64,000 nt of DNA. It comes from Oxyruncus cristatus. Lineage: Eukaryota; Chordata; Aves; Passeriformes; Cotingidae. The first letter of the stretch is position 1, and the number at the start of each line of letters is the position of its first letter. Under the pieces are notes generated by a model that was given only the letters and a program-made list of their open reading frames with translations, did not search any database and was not told where the DNA came from. Where the stretch lies: contig VXAY01005255.1 of NCBI GenBank assembly GCA_013399855.1, positions 49,379-113,378 of the forward strand, read 5' to 3'. Below are positions 25,801-40,800 of this stretch, one piece after another. The position numbers and the translations under genes are program-made.

Positions 25801-28800
25801 TGTTTGTTTATGTTTGTCTTGAATGTCCCTATGATGGTATCTAAGATCCAAAAATACACAGGTTTTTTGTTTTTTTAAAGAATGCCTGCTCAGTTAACTT
25901 GACATTTACATGAACCCAAATGGTTCTGTATTCTGTACTCTCATAAGAGAAAATCCCAGGGGTCTTGATATAAAGCATGGCACCTTGTAAGGATCTTGTA
26001 AGGATTTATGCAAATGATTCTATGTGAGAACTACATTGCCTGAAGTATTTTTGCTAATGATCTGTATGGCAGAGAAACATTAAATGATGTACCACATTTA
26101 GATAGTAAAAGGTACTTATTCTTCCTATGGTAATGGTCAGTCATTTGCAAGACATGTTCTTACATTAGTGAGAAGTTAGTCCAGTTCTGGTACAGCTCAT
26201 TTATGTGAACTCCCTCGTTTTGCACGTGGGCTTGCCTGCAGCACTGTCACACCACCCAGCTGCTGGATTCCAGACAGGGGGCAGTAGCTTTTGCCATAAG
26301 ATGTAACTCATTTTATGGGGTTAAACTGTCTTTAAACTTGATGCAGTTTGTTAACGTGACAGGTAACAGCATTGGCAAATTTTTGTTTGATTTTTAAAGG
26401 TGTTACTTAGATTAGCCTGAATGACTGTATTGTATTCATGGAGAAGTCTGGGATCTTGTTTGTGATGTTTGCTGTGCACACCTGTCTCCCACTCCACATT
26501 CAACAGACCACCTGAGTTAAAAGAAGTGGCAAAAAAGTCTATATATTTTCACTCGTTTGCTATATTATTCTAGGACACATAAAGGCCTTATGGGAAGCAG
26601 AGCTTTGTCACATGATAGCATTTTCATCCTGGAGACTGGGCAAGAGCCTGCAAGGCCAGTAAGAGTGTTTTCTCAAGAAAACATCTCTGACCGGATTAGA
26701 GCTTTACAGGTAATTTACACAACATATTTTTTTCAAATGCAAGGGATGGAATGTGTTTATAGACTTGATTTTTTGGGGGCTAGTATTCATAGCTGAACAT
26801 TTGATTAGTGGGTAATATCTGTCTGCAGCTTACATTGAATGTTAGATTTGTTAATTTGACAGCAGTATCATATCTTGGTTCTACTTAAGTGATAGCTGAA
26901 AATTGGATCGGTTGTTTGGCTTCCTAAGAGAACATCTAAAGTCAAATGTCCTGTGCTCTGGATCATTCAATTGTGAAGTTAAAATAATGGTAACTCATTG
27001 ACCCAAGCTAAAAGATGTTCTGGCAAAACCTCCATCTCTATCATATGCTAATGTATTTTATGCCACACTGAAGCTGAAACTCCAGCCTACCATGAAATTG
27101 GGACCTCCACCTCCGTTTGGACTTCATGCAAAGCGAACAGAGGATGCTGGGACCAGTTCTGAAGATGACGGATTACCCCGAAGCCCTCCAGAAATGTCTT
27201 TGCTCCATGAGAGCCTAAACTCAGGCGCGAGAACAAGAGTGAGTGGTTCCAGTGTTGACAAAAATCAGTATTCAATGACCTGTTTTACATATGTGTGGAG
27301 GGCAAAATAAGTGATTTGGTTTGCTATATGTGTCCCTATTTTATCGCTGAACAATTCAGAAATACCTTACTCAAAATGCTCTCTCTCTGTGTAAACAGCT
27401 ACTTAGAATCTCTGTTCCTGTTAAAATATAAATATCACACCAGAAAATGCAGAACTAGGAAGAAGAGGATGTGTTTGTGTACATGCATGGGAATGCTGTG
27501 GTGTTTATAGAGAATACAGAAAGCTGCCAGGCATAAAAAAAATGGCTGAAAAATCTGTTTTCCCTCTTGACTGTGTTGATAAGAGAGTTCTCTAATATTT
27601 TTCTAGGTTGTCATTGGAAAAAGAAACAAAATAATTTGAAGCTGTTTTTTTTTTAATGATGGTTTTGTTACACATTATTTCATTCTTTATCTGCATGCCT
27701 TACACTTCATGTTTGCAGTGTCCTTGCTAATCTTTAAGACCATAGAGAAAAACAACTTACATTGTCAGTACCTTGTGCACTTTGTGTAGATGGTTTCTGT
27801 GATTATATCTACCTTGTTTGTCATCTTTTACTGAATCTCTTCCTCATTCCATCCCACAGTTCTTTGACTCTCACAAGCACCTTAGCTCTTTGAGTTTAGC
27901 TGGAACAGGCAGTGAAGAAGAAGAACAGGTAACTTCTGCCAATGTATTAAGGGACAAGCAATTACCCATACTATTTTTTTAAAGAAATGTAAGACATAAA
28001 TATTGTTTTGTTGCCTGTCTGCTGCAAAAACCAACTATGTATGTATGTATGTATGTAATTGCATATCTGTGTGTTTACTGTGCTTTTTTAATGCCTGTCC
28101 ATCTAACATAAAAACTGGGATTATTTATCAACATAATTCTGATGCCATGTAACATCCTGCTGATAATAATTAAGATGTCTAGAATAGCTCATATCCTTTA
28201 GCAAACTTTACGAATATGATTTAATCTCTGAGCCACAGACACCGAAACAGTATCCCCTTTTTTTAAAGATGGGAAATTGCAATAAAGGCTGCATGAGTTG
28301 CATGCATAGGGTAAGGGAGAAAGCTCATTGAAGAGATGTGAACAAACTCTTGATCATATGAAATCTCCCCAGACCATGTTTTAAGTAGAAAGTTACCTTG
28401 CACTGATACAGAAAGTGTTTGCCTGATGTTAGTGGCTGACATGAGGGCTTAGGAGTTTGAGGCTCAGCCTTCAGCAGGATTCTGGCTGTGAATTTTGCTG
28501 AAGTGATGTTTTCAGGGCTTGAGTATAGGCGAATAGATTACTTTCTTCAATCAGCAGCCAGCCGTTCTGGCTGATTAAAGGGCTGTTTTGAAAAGCTCTG
28601 AAGAGTCCCTTTTAGCTGTCCACAGCTGGAGTCATGGTGGAAACAACACAGGGGATAGAGGGAAGAGCGTTTTCTAGAAATAGGAGGAGGGGTGAAGGGG
28701 AATTGCAGAAAGGAAATAGAGAAGCTAGTCCTGAGCTGACCATTTCTTGGTAATTATGCAAATACACATCAAGGGCATCTGCAGCAGGGCTCAGCAAAGA

Positions 28801-31800
28801 TTTCTGGCCATACATTTAGATTCCACATGAATCTGTTTAAAAGCCTTCTTATATGCAGTGAAATTTTAATATTTTTCAAAGAAAAACAACCAAACACATG
28901 AAGAAGGTATTTCTTGAAAACTGGTTTCGGCTCACTGTAATTTTGTCCAGTCCAGATGCATGTTTGCTAAAGGAGGATTTATGTCTCCCTGTTGTTCAAT
29001 TAACGTGACTTTCTGACTCACTCGCTGAGTCCTGAGGCATGGTAGTGACTACACAGTTGCTTAGCTTTTTCCATATGCCCCATCATTTAGCTCAGAGCTC
29101 ACTTCATCCCAGTCCAGTTGCAGAGTGCAGCCAGAATGTAGCTCCGTCTCAGCGCTTTTCTCCCAAACCACAGGAGTGGCATCTCGGAGAGATTAGCCCT
29201 CCTTCTAAAAATCAGAGGAGACCAGTTTGCAGGGCCAAGGAATTTTGCTCAATGCAACCCTGAGGTTTTGGACAGCAGTGACACCTTGCTGTATCTTGGA
29301 AGCTTTCCTGAATTGAAGAAAGGAGAAAGGAATCGTGACCGTCCTGTCTAGGCTTTGGGGTTGGGGCTTCCTCATGGCCTCCCACCTTGTGCCACCCACA
29401 GCGACCAGCTGATGGACAACTGAGCCATGTGCACATGAGATTTGGAGAAAGGGGTCTGCCAGCTGTTTCCTTCTCTAGCAGGCTTTGCCAGAGCCAGACT
29501 TTGTGGCACAGCAACTTCTGCAGCCCGCTCAGAGCTGGCATTCACTCAGGCTGCTTTAATTTAAGTAAGAAACCAGATTTTGGATCTTCCAGCGTAATGG
29601 CCAACACTGAGCACTGCCAGTGAGAAGACATCAAAGTTCTCAAGGAAAAGCAGGAGCCAGAAGAAAGGCAAGCAAATAATGACGTGCCTTGAAAGAGAAC
29701 ATGTGCTGCATCTTTATCGTGGAGCTGAAATGTCAATGTATTCACTGTTAGGTACTAATGTATAATGCAGCCACGTATCGTTTGTTGTACATTAGTCATG
29801 TTTGAGTACTAGACTGCAGATATCGTAGAGTGAAAATTAATGAGACCATCCATTATTCAGCATGGCTGAGCTACTTTTTTTTTCTTAAATAGAAAGTATG
29901 ACCAGAAGCTGTGGATCCAGCCTCTGCTAAAATCAATGTGAGTTTTTACCTGGCCATTGAGGAAGCTGTAGCAGGCCCTCGCTGCACTACAGTGTCTTTT
30001 GGCTACAGTGCATAGTGCAGAATTCTACTTGCAGAAAATGCTGATACTTTTTCTCTCCCAAAGTAAAACAAACACTAACCTGCCTTCCCCATCTCCAATC
30101 CATCCCCCTTAGTAAAATACCACTTGCAGAGAAAAAAGAAAGAAGAAAAGAAGAAGAATGCATGACAAAGCAGGAAAGCTCCTCAAATTGAATGAATTAG
30201 AATTTTAAGCCTGCCAAGGAAGTCACAGTTGTCAGAGGTCATGTTAATGCTGTGACAGATAGTTTGGAAATAACATTTTGCCTATTTGCAAAACTGAATC
30301 TGAGAGAAAAGAGGAACCCTTTTTAGAGTAATTTTTCATAAATTTTCCAGTCTCATTTTTGCATCATCCCTGAGGCTAGGGTAGTTTTTGTTGGAGCTCA
30401 CAGGTAAGCTGGGTTCCAGCTTAGTAAGTACTTAGAAAGTACTACACCTCTTTCAGCACTCAGGAGCTGTTTCTGGGTGGGTTATTTGCCTCAAGTAGGA
30501 ATTATCCATCACTTCCTTCCCCAGAATAATCTACAAATGAAATTTTACATTTCAGATAAGCTGCTTAGTTATTTTGCAGATATTATACATGAGGTAAAAA
30601 CACAAGCTGACTTAAGTGTCAGTGCCACTAATGTTTGATTCTTTTGTCTTTAGGAGAGTGTTGTAGAGTTTAAAGGGACCTGATGACATACCAGAAGCTA
30701 AAGTTGCTCAACACAGCACAACTGTGGGTAGGAGCCTAGACACAAATGCTGGAGGACAGACCCAGAAAGGAAAATGGCCCTTTAGGTTCTGTAACAGAAT
30801 ATTCTTCATAAATCTGTCTTCTAAAACATGCTGGCCATGTATTTGTGTGCTCTGTATCGTTCAGTTAAATGTGACTTGCTGCTTCCCACTGGACAGTATA
30901 TCATGATATTCAAGCAGCTAAAAATACAAAATTGCTAACAGTACATGACATGCAACATTAGGAAATGCAATGTATTTTAAAGGGAAGTCAAAAAGAAAAA
31001 GAGACAAAGTTAAAATACTAGTAAACATGGCCACGTATTTGTAGAATTGTTATTTTCATGTCTTTGTTTCTTTGCTTGATTCTCTGTTTGGGGATTTCTT
31101 TTTTCTCAGATTACGTTGCGTCCTTCTAGAGCTCATTCTACAGATGGTCAGCTGTTCACTAGGCATGGAAGTGCCAAAACTGGATCTCCGCAGACATCTG
31201 ACGGTACCATCTCACCTACAGCCAATTTTGAAACTCCACCTGAACTTTCCGCTTTCTTGGATAATTCTGCTGCTAAACATAAGCTTTTAATAAAACCCCG
31301 GAACCAGAGATCCAGCAAAATGAGAAGATTTTCTCAGGTACTTGTGAAAATAAACAGTGTCACCTTTGACACAAACCTAGAAAGTTCTTACTAGACTTTG
31401 TCTTTCAAACTCAGATATGATATATTCAGATTATGGCATGGATGTTTCACTGGGTTGTAATAGCTGCTGTCTAATGAGGCTGTGTATCTGGAGCAGACGT
31501 TAGGAACAGATTAACTATTATGAGGTTACCTGTTAGCTCTTGATGCAGCACTTTGTGTAACAATTTCTTCTTAAATTTACTGTGCAATACAATTTAGTAT
31601 CCTGTTTGTGATGCAGAAGCTGGTCTGACTGCCTAATTTCTTATTTTTTTAAATTGTTATAATCAGCTTGTGTCCTTTTCCTAGTCTGAAAGTTCCTGTA
31701 AAATCTTGAGTCTTTGAGAGACTAACTCATGGAGGAGCTGTTTTAACTTCACAAATATAATTGGGCTACTGTTTTCATAAAGTACAAAAAGAGCAAGTTT

Positions 31801-34800
31801 TGACTTATTAATTGGAGCCAAATTCTGTACATAAAAACTGTTCTAAATTCAGACATCTCCCTGCCCCAAAACTTGTAAATCCTTTAAGTGCATTATAGAG
31901 ACTTGAAATAAGTTTTCAGAGGAAAAAAAATAGCGCAACCAAACAAAAAACAAAACAAAACCAACCAAAAAAGCCCTCAAACAAAATAAAAAAAAAACAC
32001 AATGGAAAGCAAAGTGTATACTATTAAAAAAAACCCCATTTAAATACAAATATAAAAACTGTATAGTATTAAAAAAAACATTGCTTTTTAAACCATGCTT
32101 TTAAACACCATTTATCTGATTCTTTGTCATATCTTATGAAGGGCATAGCTGAGTTTTATTTCTTTCCCTCTTTTATCACTGAAGTTTGCAGCTCTTTTTA
32201 CAGTATTTGTTCTTCATTGTTCATGAGGCTTTTCCACATTTTAAATACAGTAAACCCATAAATTTAGCTTGCTTATTACCAGAAATATTATTCCCTCTGT
32301 CTCAAAATACGACTTAGCTGATATTCTGTATTTCCCAAAATCTGTGAGTGATCTTTCAGCTCAGTAGAGCACTGCTGTGAGCAACACAATGATAAGACCC
32401 ATTATTTAGAAAAGCATGTAAAGCAATAATTCACCGATCAAACCTCCTCTTCCATTCTAACATTGTTACTGAAATACAGTTACTTTGTCCAGACTGCCTA
32501 TAAACTGCCAGATGACTGAGCCCTCCTGGTTTTCCATGGCAAGTGTTCACATGTTTTAAAAATACAATTTTTAGTATTTTCTTGCCCGACTCTGCCTGTG
32601 CACCTTGCTTCTGGCTAACTGATGTCTTCTGCTTTTATGTTCCTGTGTATGTGAATTGTGGATGCAGGTGGCATTGCAACACTGTTTCTGCAATTGCATT
32701 TACAAAACAAGAACCTGGAGGTACCCAAAAATATCTTCAAAGTGCAAGTTTTGTGTTCTTAGAATTAGGACCTACATCCAAAGTATATATTTACCCAACA
32801 GACTACAGTGAACTAGTGAGCTAATACAGGCACCATATGAAAAGGCATATTTAGCAGCTTAATACGATGCTTTCAAATAATCCTGCATATTTAGCCAGTC
32901 CTCACCTGAAGTTTAATCACAAGACCTCAGAGGTAACTACATGTGAATTTATACACTTTTGTCAAATAATATAGCTCTTGAAAGAAAAAGCGGACTTTTA
33001 CACAAAGGAAGCAAGGTTGTAATGCCGTATGGCAGTGGAATTAGACACAAGACTTCCATGTGGGGCAGATACTCAGCTGGCATGGATGGGTTTGTTAGGC
33101 TTTTGCTCTTCCTTCTATGTACTCTTCCCTCTTCAGAGTCATGCTTTAAAAAGAATGGGTTGTTTTATTTTTAATGCTAGTATGGAGTAGCAAAATACAA
33201 AGGAACAGATTTTTCTCTTTCAAGTGCTACTTTTTGCCTAAGAGCAACACAACACAGGCAGTATGCTCTGGGGAATCAATTGCCAAGGACAGTCCAATGG
33301 CCGTTGTTTTGATGAACTTCCCATCTACAAAGGCATGAAAGCACTAGTTGTGCAGAAGGAAGTGTCACTCATTGCTTTTATATTGGTTAAATGCATTATT
33401 CCAGGATGTGCTGAAGTAAAAAAGCATCCAGTCTGTAGGTTAAGAAAACTGCAAGCTCATCGTCGGAGGCAAGTATTGCCTTCCTCTCTTAAGATCTCGG
33501 TTGTAAATGTAATGATGAATAAGGAAAAAAAATGAAGCTGTACATGGTGACAGATCTTTCTGAATTTCTTTCTTGCAGAAGACCCAGTCTGAATCTCTGA
33601 CTGATTTGAGCTGTACCCCAGAAGAAGAAGAAGAAGAGGATGATGCCGTATTCAAACCCAGCAATCAAGAACTGCCATGGAGTGCAGCTGCAACGCAGGA
33701 TGTGGTTTCCTGGACAAAGCCCAGAATGCCTGAGGACTTCCCCCCTGCTTTGAGACCGGTGATGACTCAGCCTGCTGCTGTACAGGAAGCCCTGCTTCCA
33801 GATAATAAGCCACAGGACTGCCAACCAGTGCTGGAAAGAACATATGAGGAGTCTGAGTCCTCATGGGTGATAAAAGACAAAGAGCCCACAACTTCTTCCT
33901 ACTCCAGTCCAGACAGAGAAGTACAAAACCAAGAAGATTCCTCAGAAACACTGGTTCTGTTGTCTGGGGATGTGAGTGATGTGTCAATCAATATTTTAAA
34001 TCAAGAAAATAAGGAGCAGCCTACTGTGTTTCCAGTAAATAAAATACCATCCGAAGAAAATATTTCAATTAGTAAGAATAGTGTTGTTTGCTTGGGAAGC
34101 TCAGAAGAAAATATACAGAAGGATGATCAGGTACCTGTGGAAATGCCCTGTAGTGAGGAGGCAAAGAAAGAGGTTACTCTATTATCGGAGTCCAGCAAGG
34201 AGTTTTTCATGGGTTCTTCCCAGCCCACAGACTCGTTCCGTGTTTCACATCCTGCTTCCTCCATGTGGATGGGATCATCTACTTCCTGCTCTCTAGAGAA
34301 AATAAAGACTGCACAAGAGGCAGCTGCTTCTGGTAAGCAGAACAGTCAGTCACTGGTCCACAAGGAGGAACTATTGGGGAAGAAAGCTGAAAAAGGAGTC
34401 AGTGAACTCAATGCCTTTAGAAAGTTTTCTGTTTCCTCTGCACGGGAGAGACCAAGAACCAGAAGCCTACACTTCCCAGAAAGATCAGAGTTGGAAAGCC
34501 CATTAAATACTGGATTCTTCCTGTCCAAAGAAAAGTTCTCCTTGAGAAATGAGAAGTGGAAAGAAGACTTCCAGACAGGATCAGAGCTGGATGAGGAAAA
34601 AAGTAGCCACAAAAAGCAGACTTTGCTGGCAGAGTTTGACTCAGAGAACACAGAACCTACAAAAATTTTGTCTGGTTATGTTTCTCCGGCTGTTGATGCA
34701 GTGTTGATGCCAAGCAATTCTTCGGTGGTATCCCAGAATCAGCCAAGCTGTAAAGATAAAAGTCCCTTTCAAGTGAAACTTAGATCCACCTCACTGTCCT

Positions 34801-37800
34801 TGAAATACAGAGACGACTCATCACCAGAATCAAAAGGGATTAAAAGATACAGTGCAGAATTTAATTTAGAAAATGAGGGATTGACTTCCTTTCTAAGAGG
34901 TGATAAGACAGAGATCAAAAAACCAGCCAATACAAATATTGGTGATTCTTTAAATGAAAAGATCAAACTCAAAGCAAAGTCCTCTGAACAACTTAGCAGC
35001 AAACCTCCACTGCCTAAAAAGCCAGCATTGCAAAACATAACCATCCCAAACACTACTGCAAACAAGGAGAAGCAGGACAAAGCTGTGCATTCTCCCGAGT
35101 CCAGAAGCAAAGAGAGAGACTTGGAGAAACAGTCAAATCCTGGTAAAGTGCCTGGTAAGACTCCCAAAATTTTCTAAAATTACCTTCACTTGCAAAGAGT
35201 GACTTTATCCCTGAGACAGTGAGAGGCAGCACTGTTGTGTCAGTCACGACACTAATGAGCACCAGCTGATGGCTCTACCTTCAGTGATGTTACACCATGA
35301 TTCTCCCTTGCTGAAAAGATTATCAGAAAGACAGCAGGAGAGAAACAGCAGACAGATATTTTTGCTTCTGATTTTTGCATTTCAGGGCATTGTTTAAAGG
35401 ATGTTCAAATTGACACTCAAAAAATAAAGTGCATTAGCAAGTAGTGGGAAACAGAAATACCAGGCCACTAACTGTCCCCATTTAGAGCTGCTGCATGGCA
35501 GTTCAAAAGCCAGGAGCACATACTATGTGTAGTGCCGTGCATGGGATGAGTGACTCAGACCTCTAGACCTTCTTTTCACCATAGCATTGAGACAGAAATG
35601 CAATGAGGCCCATCTTTGCCTGCCATGATCAACATACCATTTATTTATTGCCTCCTGCAAGCTTTGCTTATTCATTTATCCACATTTATCATTAGTCATT
35701 GCTTGTTTAAAACAAAAATTAACAACCCTGCAGCTTCCTGGAGTTTAAAGCCAGGAGAGACCATAAGTTTGTGTCTACTGCAGATTTTTAAATTTCACCC
35801 TGTTGTCTATATTATATAATTGGGTTAGAGTTTTAAAAAAAATCAGTCCACTGGAGACTGATATATTGGGGGCTACAGGCAGCGAACAGAAAAGACTGGA
35901 AATGGCACTAGTGTCTGAGGTCCTTGCAATGACAGTAAACAAGTTTGGTGAAGCATGCTCAAGCAATTCTAGCAGGAGACCTCTGCTTTTCTTTTCAGAG
36001 AACAGTCAAGAGAGCAAAAAAGAAATCCTTAGGTCTTCTGATATATGGGAGAAAATTATTCCCTGCCCTGGATATGTCTGGTCATGGGTTTGATGTTAAG
36101 AATGTGAGGAGAAGATGCTGGACAAACAAATGACCAGGTTTCTCTGTGCCATTGCAGAGCTCCCCTACTCTGGTTGCTCTTCTCTCTTTGGGATCAGTCT
36201 CTGGGCTTTGGCGGGGGAAAGCACCAAGCAGCAGAAGACCTCAGGGCACAAGAGGCCACTTGTCCTATAGGGTGACAAAAGTCTCTTCCTGCCCTCAGAG
36301 ACAACCTGCTGCTGCCCTGAGTGGCATCTGATTCCAGCTGTCATCTGCCTCATAGTTGCAGATGTTTTTGCAAGACTCTGGCTGTGTTTACAGATTCCTG
36401 CTCTCCCACCAGTCACAAAGGAGGGGATTCGTTGGCATCCACAGCTGTATGAGGTCCATACAGCCACTTAGGCAGAGCCTCCCCACATCCTGCAGACAAG
36501 GCAGGAGATACACATTTATATATGTGTGTGTAATACACGTCTATAATCTCAGTGCTCCCTTTAAAAGCATTTTCCCCTCTCTGTTGCCCTGACTAGTAGA
36601 TTATTTGCAGTGATGCCCACATCTCTGATGGATTGAGATTTTGGGGAGGGTCATACTGGGAACAAGTGAGAAGGAGACTAGCACGGTAGGGTTGGTCTGG
36701 CAGGGGATTGAGGAAAGCAGTGGGAGCACCAGTGCTCCTGCACAGAGCCCTTTATCACATCCCTCTTGCTGAGTCCCAGGGTGCCTGCAGATGGAGTGGG
36801 GCAGGAGACAATGAGTGCTGGGAGAAGGGAGATGAGGAAGAAATGAAGCTGGGGAGACATTTCTCATCCAGGCTTCTCCTGTGGCTCCTCAGCCCTAGGG
36901 TGAAGGAAACTTCTGCTCCCAGGCTCAGTACTGTCCTCTGCAAAACAGGATCTGTGGGCAAGAGTCATGCCCCAGTCTCGCTGGTAGGGATGCATGCACC
37001 TGGAATTTGAAACAGGGTTAAGAAGCCCTGTTTTGAACATGTATTGAGAGTATTACACCTAATCTGTGTGGCCTGGGGTTGTTTAACATGATGGTTCAGA
37101 TTGGTCTGTGATGGTAACTAGTTTTCTTCCTTATCTACTGCCCCAATGATCTTATTGTATCAACTTAAGCAGAGCTGCTACAGGTTTCCTCCCATCTCCA
37201 GCTTTGAGTTGCTTGGTAATAGGTTCTGATTATAAGGGCATGCCAGGACTCTAGAGTTTATTTCTGAATACAAAGCAGTTTGCTCCAAACTGACCTGAGG
37301 TCCTTCCTATCCCATGGCAGAACTTTCTTTTTAGGCATCTGACAAGCACTACCTTTTACCCACCCAGCCCTCTCCTAGTCCTTGAGTTCATCAGCCCTTT
37401 CAAAGAGCTGTGGACACCATCGGGAGACACTTTATGCTGTCAAGGAGTTTCTTCCCACTTTGTGGTAGGAAATCCCTGTGCTGACCGAGAAGACAAGCTG
37501 TGAAATGGTGATGTAAGGGGGTGCAGTTCCCTTCTCCTGTATACTCGTCTCGAAAAAGTTTGCTGTGTCAGGGTGTCAGCAGCAGCAGTTTGGTTCATTC
37601 AGTTCAAGTTTGAGCTTTTCAGCACTCCTGGTACCAAAGGCAACAGGAAGGCTGATGGAATGCCAGCTTACCATCCCGGTGAAAGCAGCATTCCTGCTCC
37701 ATGGAGTTTTCTGGGGAACTAGTCGGGGATTGTTTGGCCTCTTTTGGGCTGCAAGGTGGCTCTTTAATGGATGTGTGAATATTCTGTGATTAGTCACCCC

Positions 37801-40800
37801 AGGAGGAGTAATTTTTAAGTTTCTGGAGCTAAAGGCACAAGTCCTCACAAGATTTAAAAGGTTAAACTGTGTTTGTAGTTGACAGACTGCTATAAATCCT
37901 GTAAAGGGCAGAAACAATTACCACATGCTAACAGGTTATTACAAGAGCAAAACCATAAGCATCTATGTGAATGTGCATATTAGGATATATAAAAATCAGC
38001 CACTGAGAAGCTGTAGTGGGGAGACATGCTTTAAACAGAGAAAAGGACCTCAGGAAGAGACGATGGATGTAACAGTGAATGAAATTGGTGTGCCCTGTCT
38101 GGTAAATAGAGGCTCTGAAAGGACAAGAAAAATGTTTCTATCTACATCAAAAAGACATTGCTTTAATGCTGTCCTGGCTACAGCTAGAAAGAAAGCTATC
38201 ATTTTCTTTTCCTTTCTTTTTTTTCTCTTTTTTTTTTTTTTTCCAAAAGACTTTGCTTTCTCAGTTGTGTCAGGCTATTTTGTAACATGGCTGTTTTCCA
38301 GCAGTGAAATGCACTTTGATGCAAACAGTAGTTTCTTGTGTAAAAAAGGACTCTCCTGGCATTTGTGGTATAGATCCAATCAAAAGTCAAATACCTCACA
38401 GAGCAGCTTAGAGAAGAAGGAAGTGACAGAAATACTTAGCCAAATCTTTTAGAATAGCTTTGTCTGAAATGAAGGGATTGGGTGTGTAGACTGAAACGAA
38501 TGCTTGTAGTGCTTTAATAAACAAAGGGAAATATGTAGGCCAGGGTATATTACATGCCATATGCATTTGTAAAGCCCTTCTTAAAATAACTGGTGTTTTA
38601 TAAATGAGCAAAGATACAACAGTGTGGAATTAAATATGCATGCACAAGCAGTGGTATAAAACAATGATACTTGCATTCAGAGGTTGTTATCTCGCTGTGT
38701 AAAGTTGTTTGGATTACTTTTGAGCATGTTTGCTTTTAAAACACACAGGGAATCACAAGCTAGCTTTGCTTGCTTTTAGTTGTTTGACTTTCAAAAGACT
38801 CTTAATATTCTGCCTCTGACCTTTCACCTGCACATATATGCAGCAAGAATTACCACTCTTTGCGGTGCTTGCCAGTGTAAGATGTTCTTTTCCAGGTATG
38901 AGATTCAAATGTCATAAAGAGCCTCTGCTATAATATCTTTGTGTACAGAGGCTTCTAGATTTAAAGAAAATGGGTACATATCTGAGGCCACCTCTAAAAA
39001 AGACAATCTCAGGGTAATGTTTGAATACGTCTTTGCTGTGGTTATCCATATAAGCAACACACACACAGATACATTTGAATACAGAGTATATCTGTCTGTC
39101 AATAAATAGGTATGTATTTCTCTTTCACTTTCTGTGTGTGTGTGTATAAACTGATGCGCACTAACGAGTCAATCATAGATCTCCTTTTACACATAAAGAT
39201 TAATGTTTTGTCTTCATCTTGTTGTTCACACAACCAGTCTGACACATATTACATGGTAATATCCAACTATCAATGAGAAGTGCACACATTCATTTACACA
39301 GTATTTAGGCAAAAGAAATTTTGTAAGACCCGAACTTTAGTCTGAGGAAAAAGAAAGCTGTTTTAGTAAGATACTGAGGGGAAGAGATGGCTGCATTAAA
39401 TGGGGTTGCAGCAGGAGAATTTCCTCCTTTAGGGGACTACTGAGGCAGCCAGCCCTGCTACTGTCAGACTAGTGGAGGACAGCTCAAGGGATTCTGATGT
39501 GCAGGAGGGAATTGAGAAGGTGGCTGTGGTTCAGTTGGCTTCAGAGTCTATCCTTCGTGGTTGGTCTGGAAGCTGTGGAAGTGGTGAAGAACACAAACAG
39601 AGCAGCTGGTTATGTGACTGTTCATGTGTGTTTGGTGGCTGTGGGAAAGACGTGAAGGGAAGGCTTCAGCAGTCTCTGGGTGTGGTTTCCAGTGGCAACA
39701 AAAGACCTCAGTAGTCTGCACTAATTGCTGGTTTTAATACTTGGTGACATTATGCACAGAGTGGCTTGACAAGTTCTGACCTGGTATCTTTCCATTGTTG
39801 GTAACTTAACCCAAGGGAAGAAGGGGCTTTTCTCTTTCAAAATAGCCTGAGGCCAAGCCAGCTCCAAGGAAACCAGGGAAAGATGCACTCACGAGGTTAA
39901 AACTCTGAGTGAATGAGAGAAAAACTGCTGCCAGCAATGTCCTTTATTAAGTTATTAAGTAACAAGTTGAATAGCACATTGTTTAAAATAATATGTTGTA
40001 ATAAGAACTGAAGAATATGATTCAGATTTTAGTTTTACTCAGAAGATCTCCCAAGTGTAATGTGGAAGCAGGAGGCCTGGCCCTGCTTCGCCGGAGAAGT
40101 GAAACACTGTGGTCTGTTGAACTCACACAGCTTCCAAAAGAGGATGCCACTGCTTGCATTTTGTGCTGCGTTACCTCCCTAAGAGTGGCATTGATCAGCT
40201 GGATGCTTCTGTGCTTCTTGCTGAGCATGTGACATGCAGCAGGAACACGAATTAAAATTGTCCCTTTGAGTACTTCTGGTTCCATTCTGGCTACGCACTT
40301 CCTCACACACTGTGCTTTGCCACATGGTGAACCACAAAAGCACATGGGCTATCCCATGACTGGATGAGATAAGACTAAAAGAGCTTGTTCAAGGTGATCA
40401 GACAGTTATGAATGGAGGAGGATGTGCAAGCAGCACTTCTCTTGAGAACAGTCATTTCCTGAGAAAGCTTTTTGTCTCTTGGTGTCTCTTAGGATACCAA
40501 GAGCTTCACAGGGCAGTCTCAGGTCACCTTAAACTGCCAACTCATGCTATCAACTGCCATGCTATCTCCTGGATTGCTTCACCACCTTTTCATCCTTCTG
40601 GCTGGAACAATGGTGCAAGTATACTGCCAAGAAGCCTTATCTAGTTAGAGGTGGGAGGATGTAAAGGACCTCTGGGCAATGGGAAAGATAATAAATAGTG
40701 AATATGCCTCTACTACCACTTACAGTAATTCTGGCTGACAGACGAGGTAGCAAATCCTGCGTGGGTTGCATGTGATGTTTTTCCACTGAAGATAAGGCAT

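Larger units (their letters stand above)
23933..26573 (+). other. CRACDL intron with one CR1 and a CRE-like site
   Basis: A 2.64-kb intron holding a CR1 fragment at 24451-24531 and a perfect TGACGTCA at 24352-24359. No additional exon is supported. Confidence 0.6.

Noticed and set aside
33489..35167. Several open frames on - over the large CRACDL exon
   Set aside because: They are antisense shadows of a long, stop-poor coding exon.
37925..38452. 175-codon open frame on +
   Set aside because: It spans a T/C-rich tract that yields a run of Phe/Leu, lies inside a CRACDL intron and has no family features.
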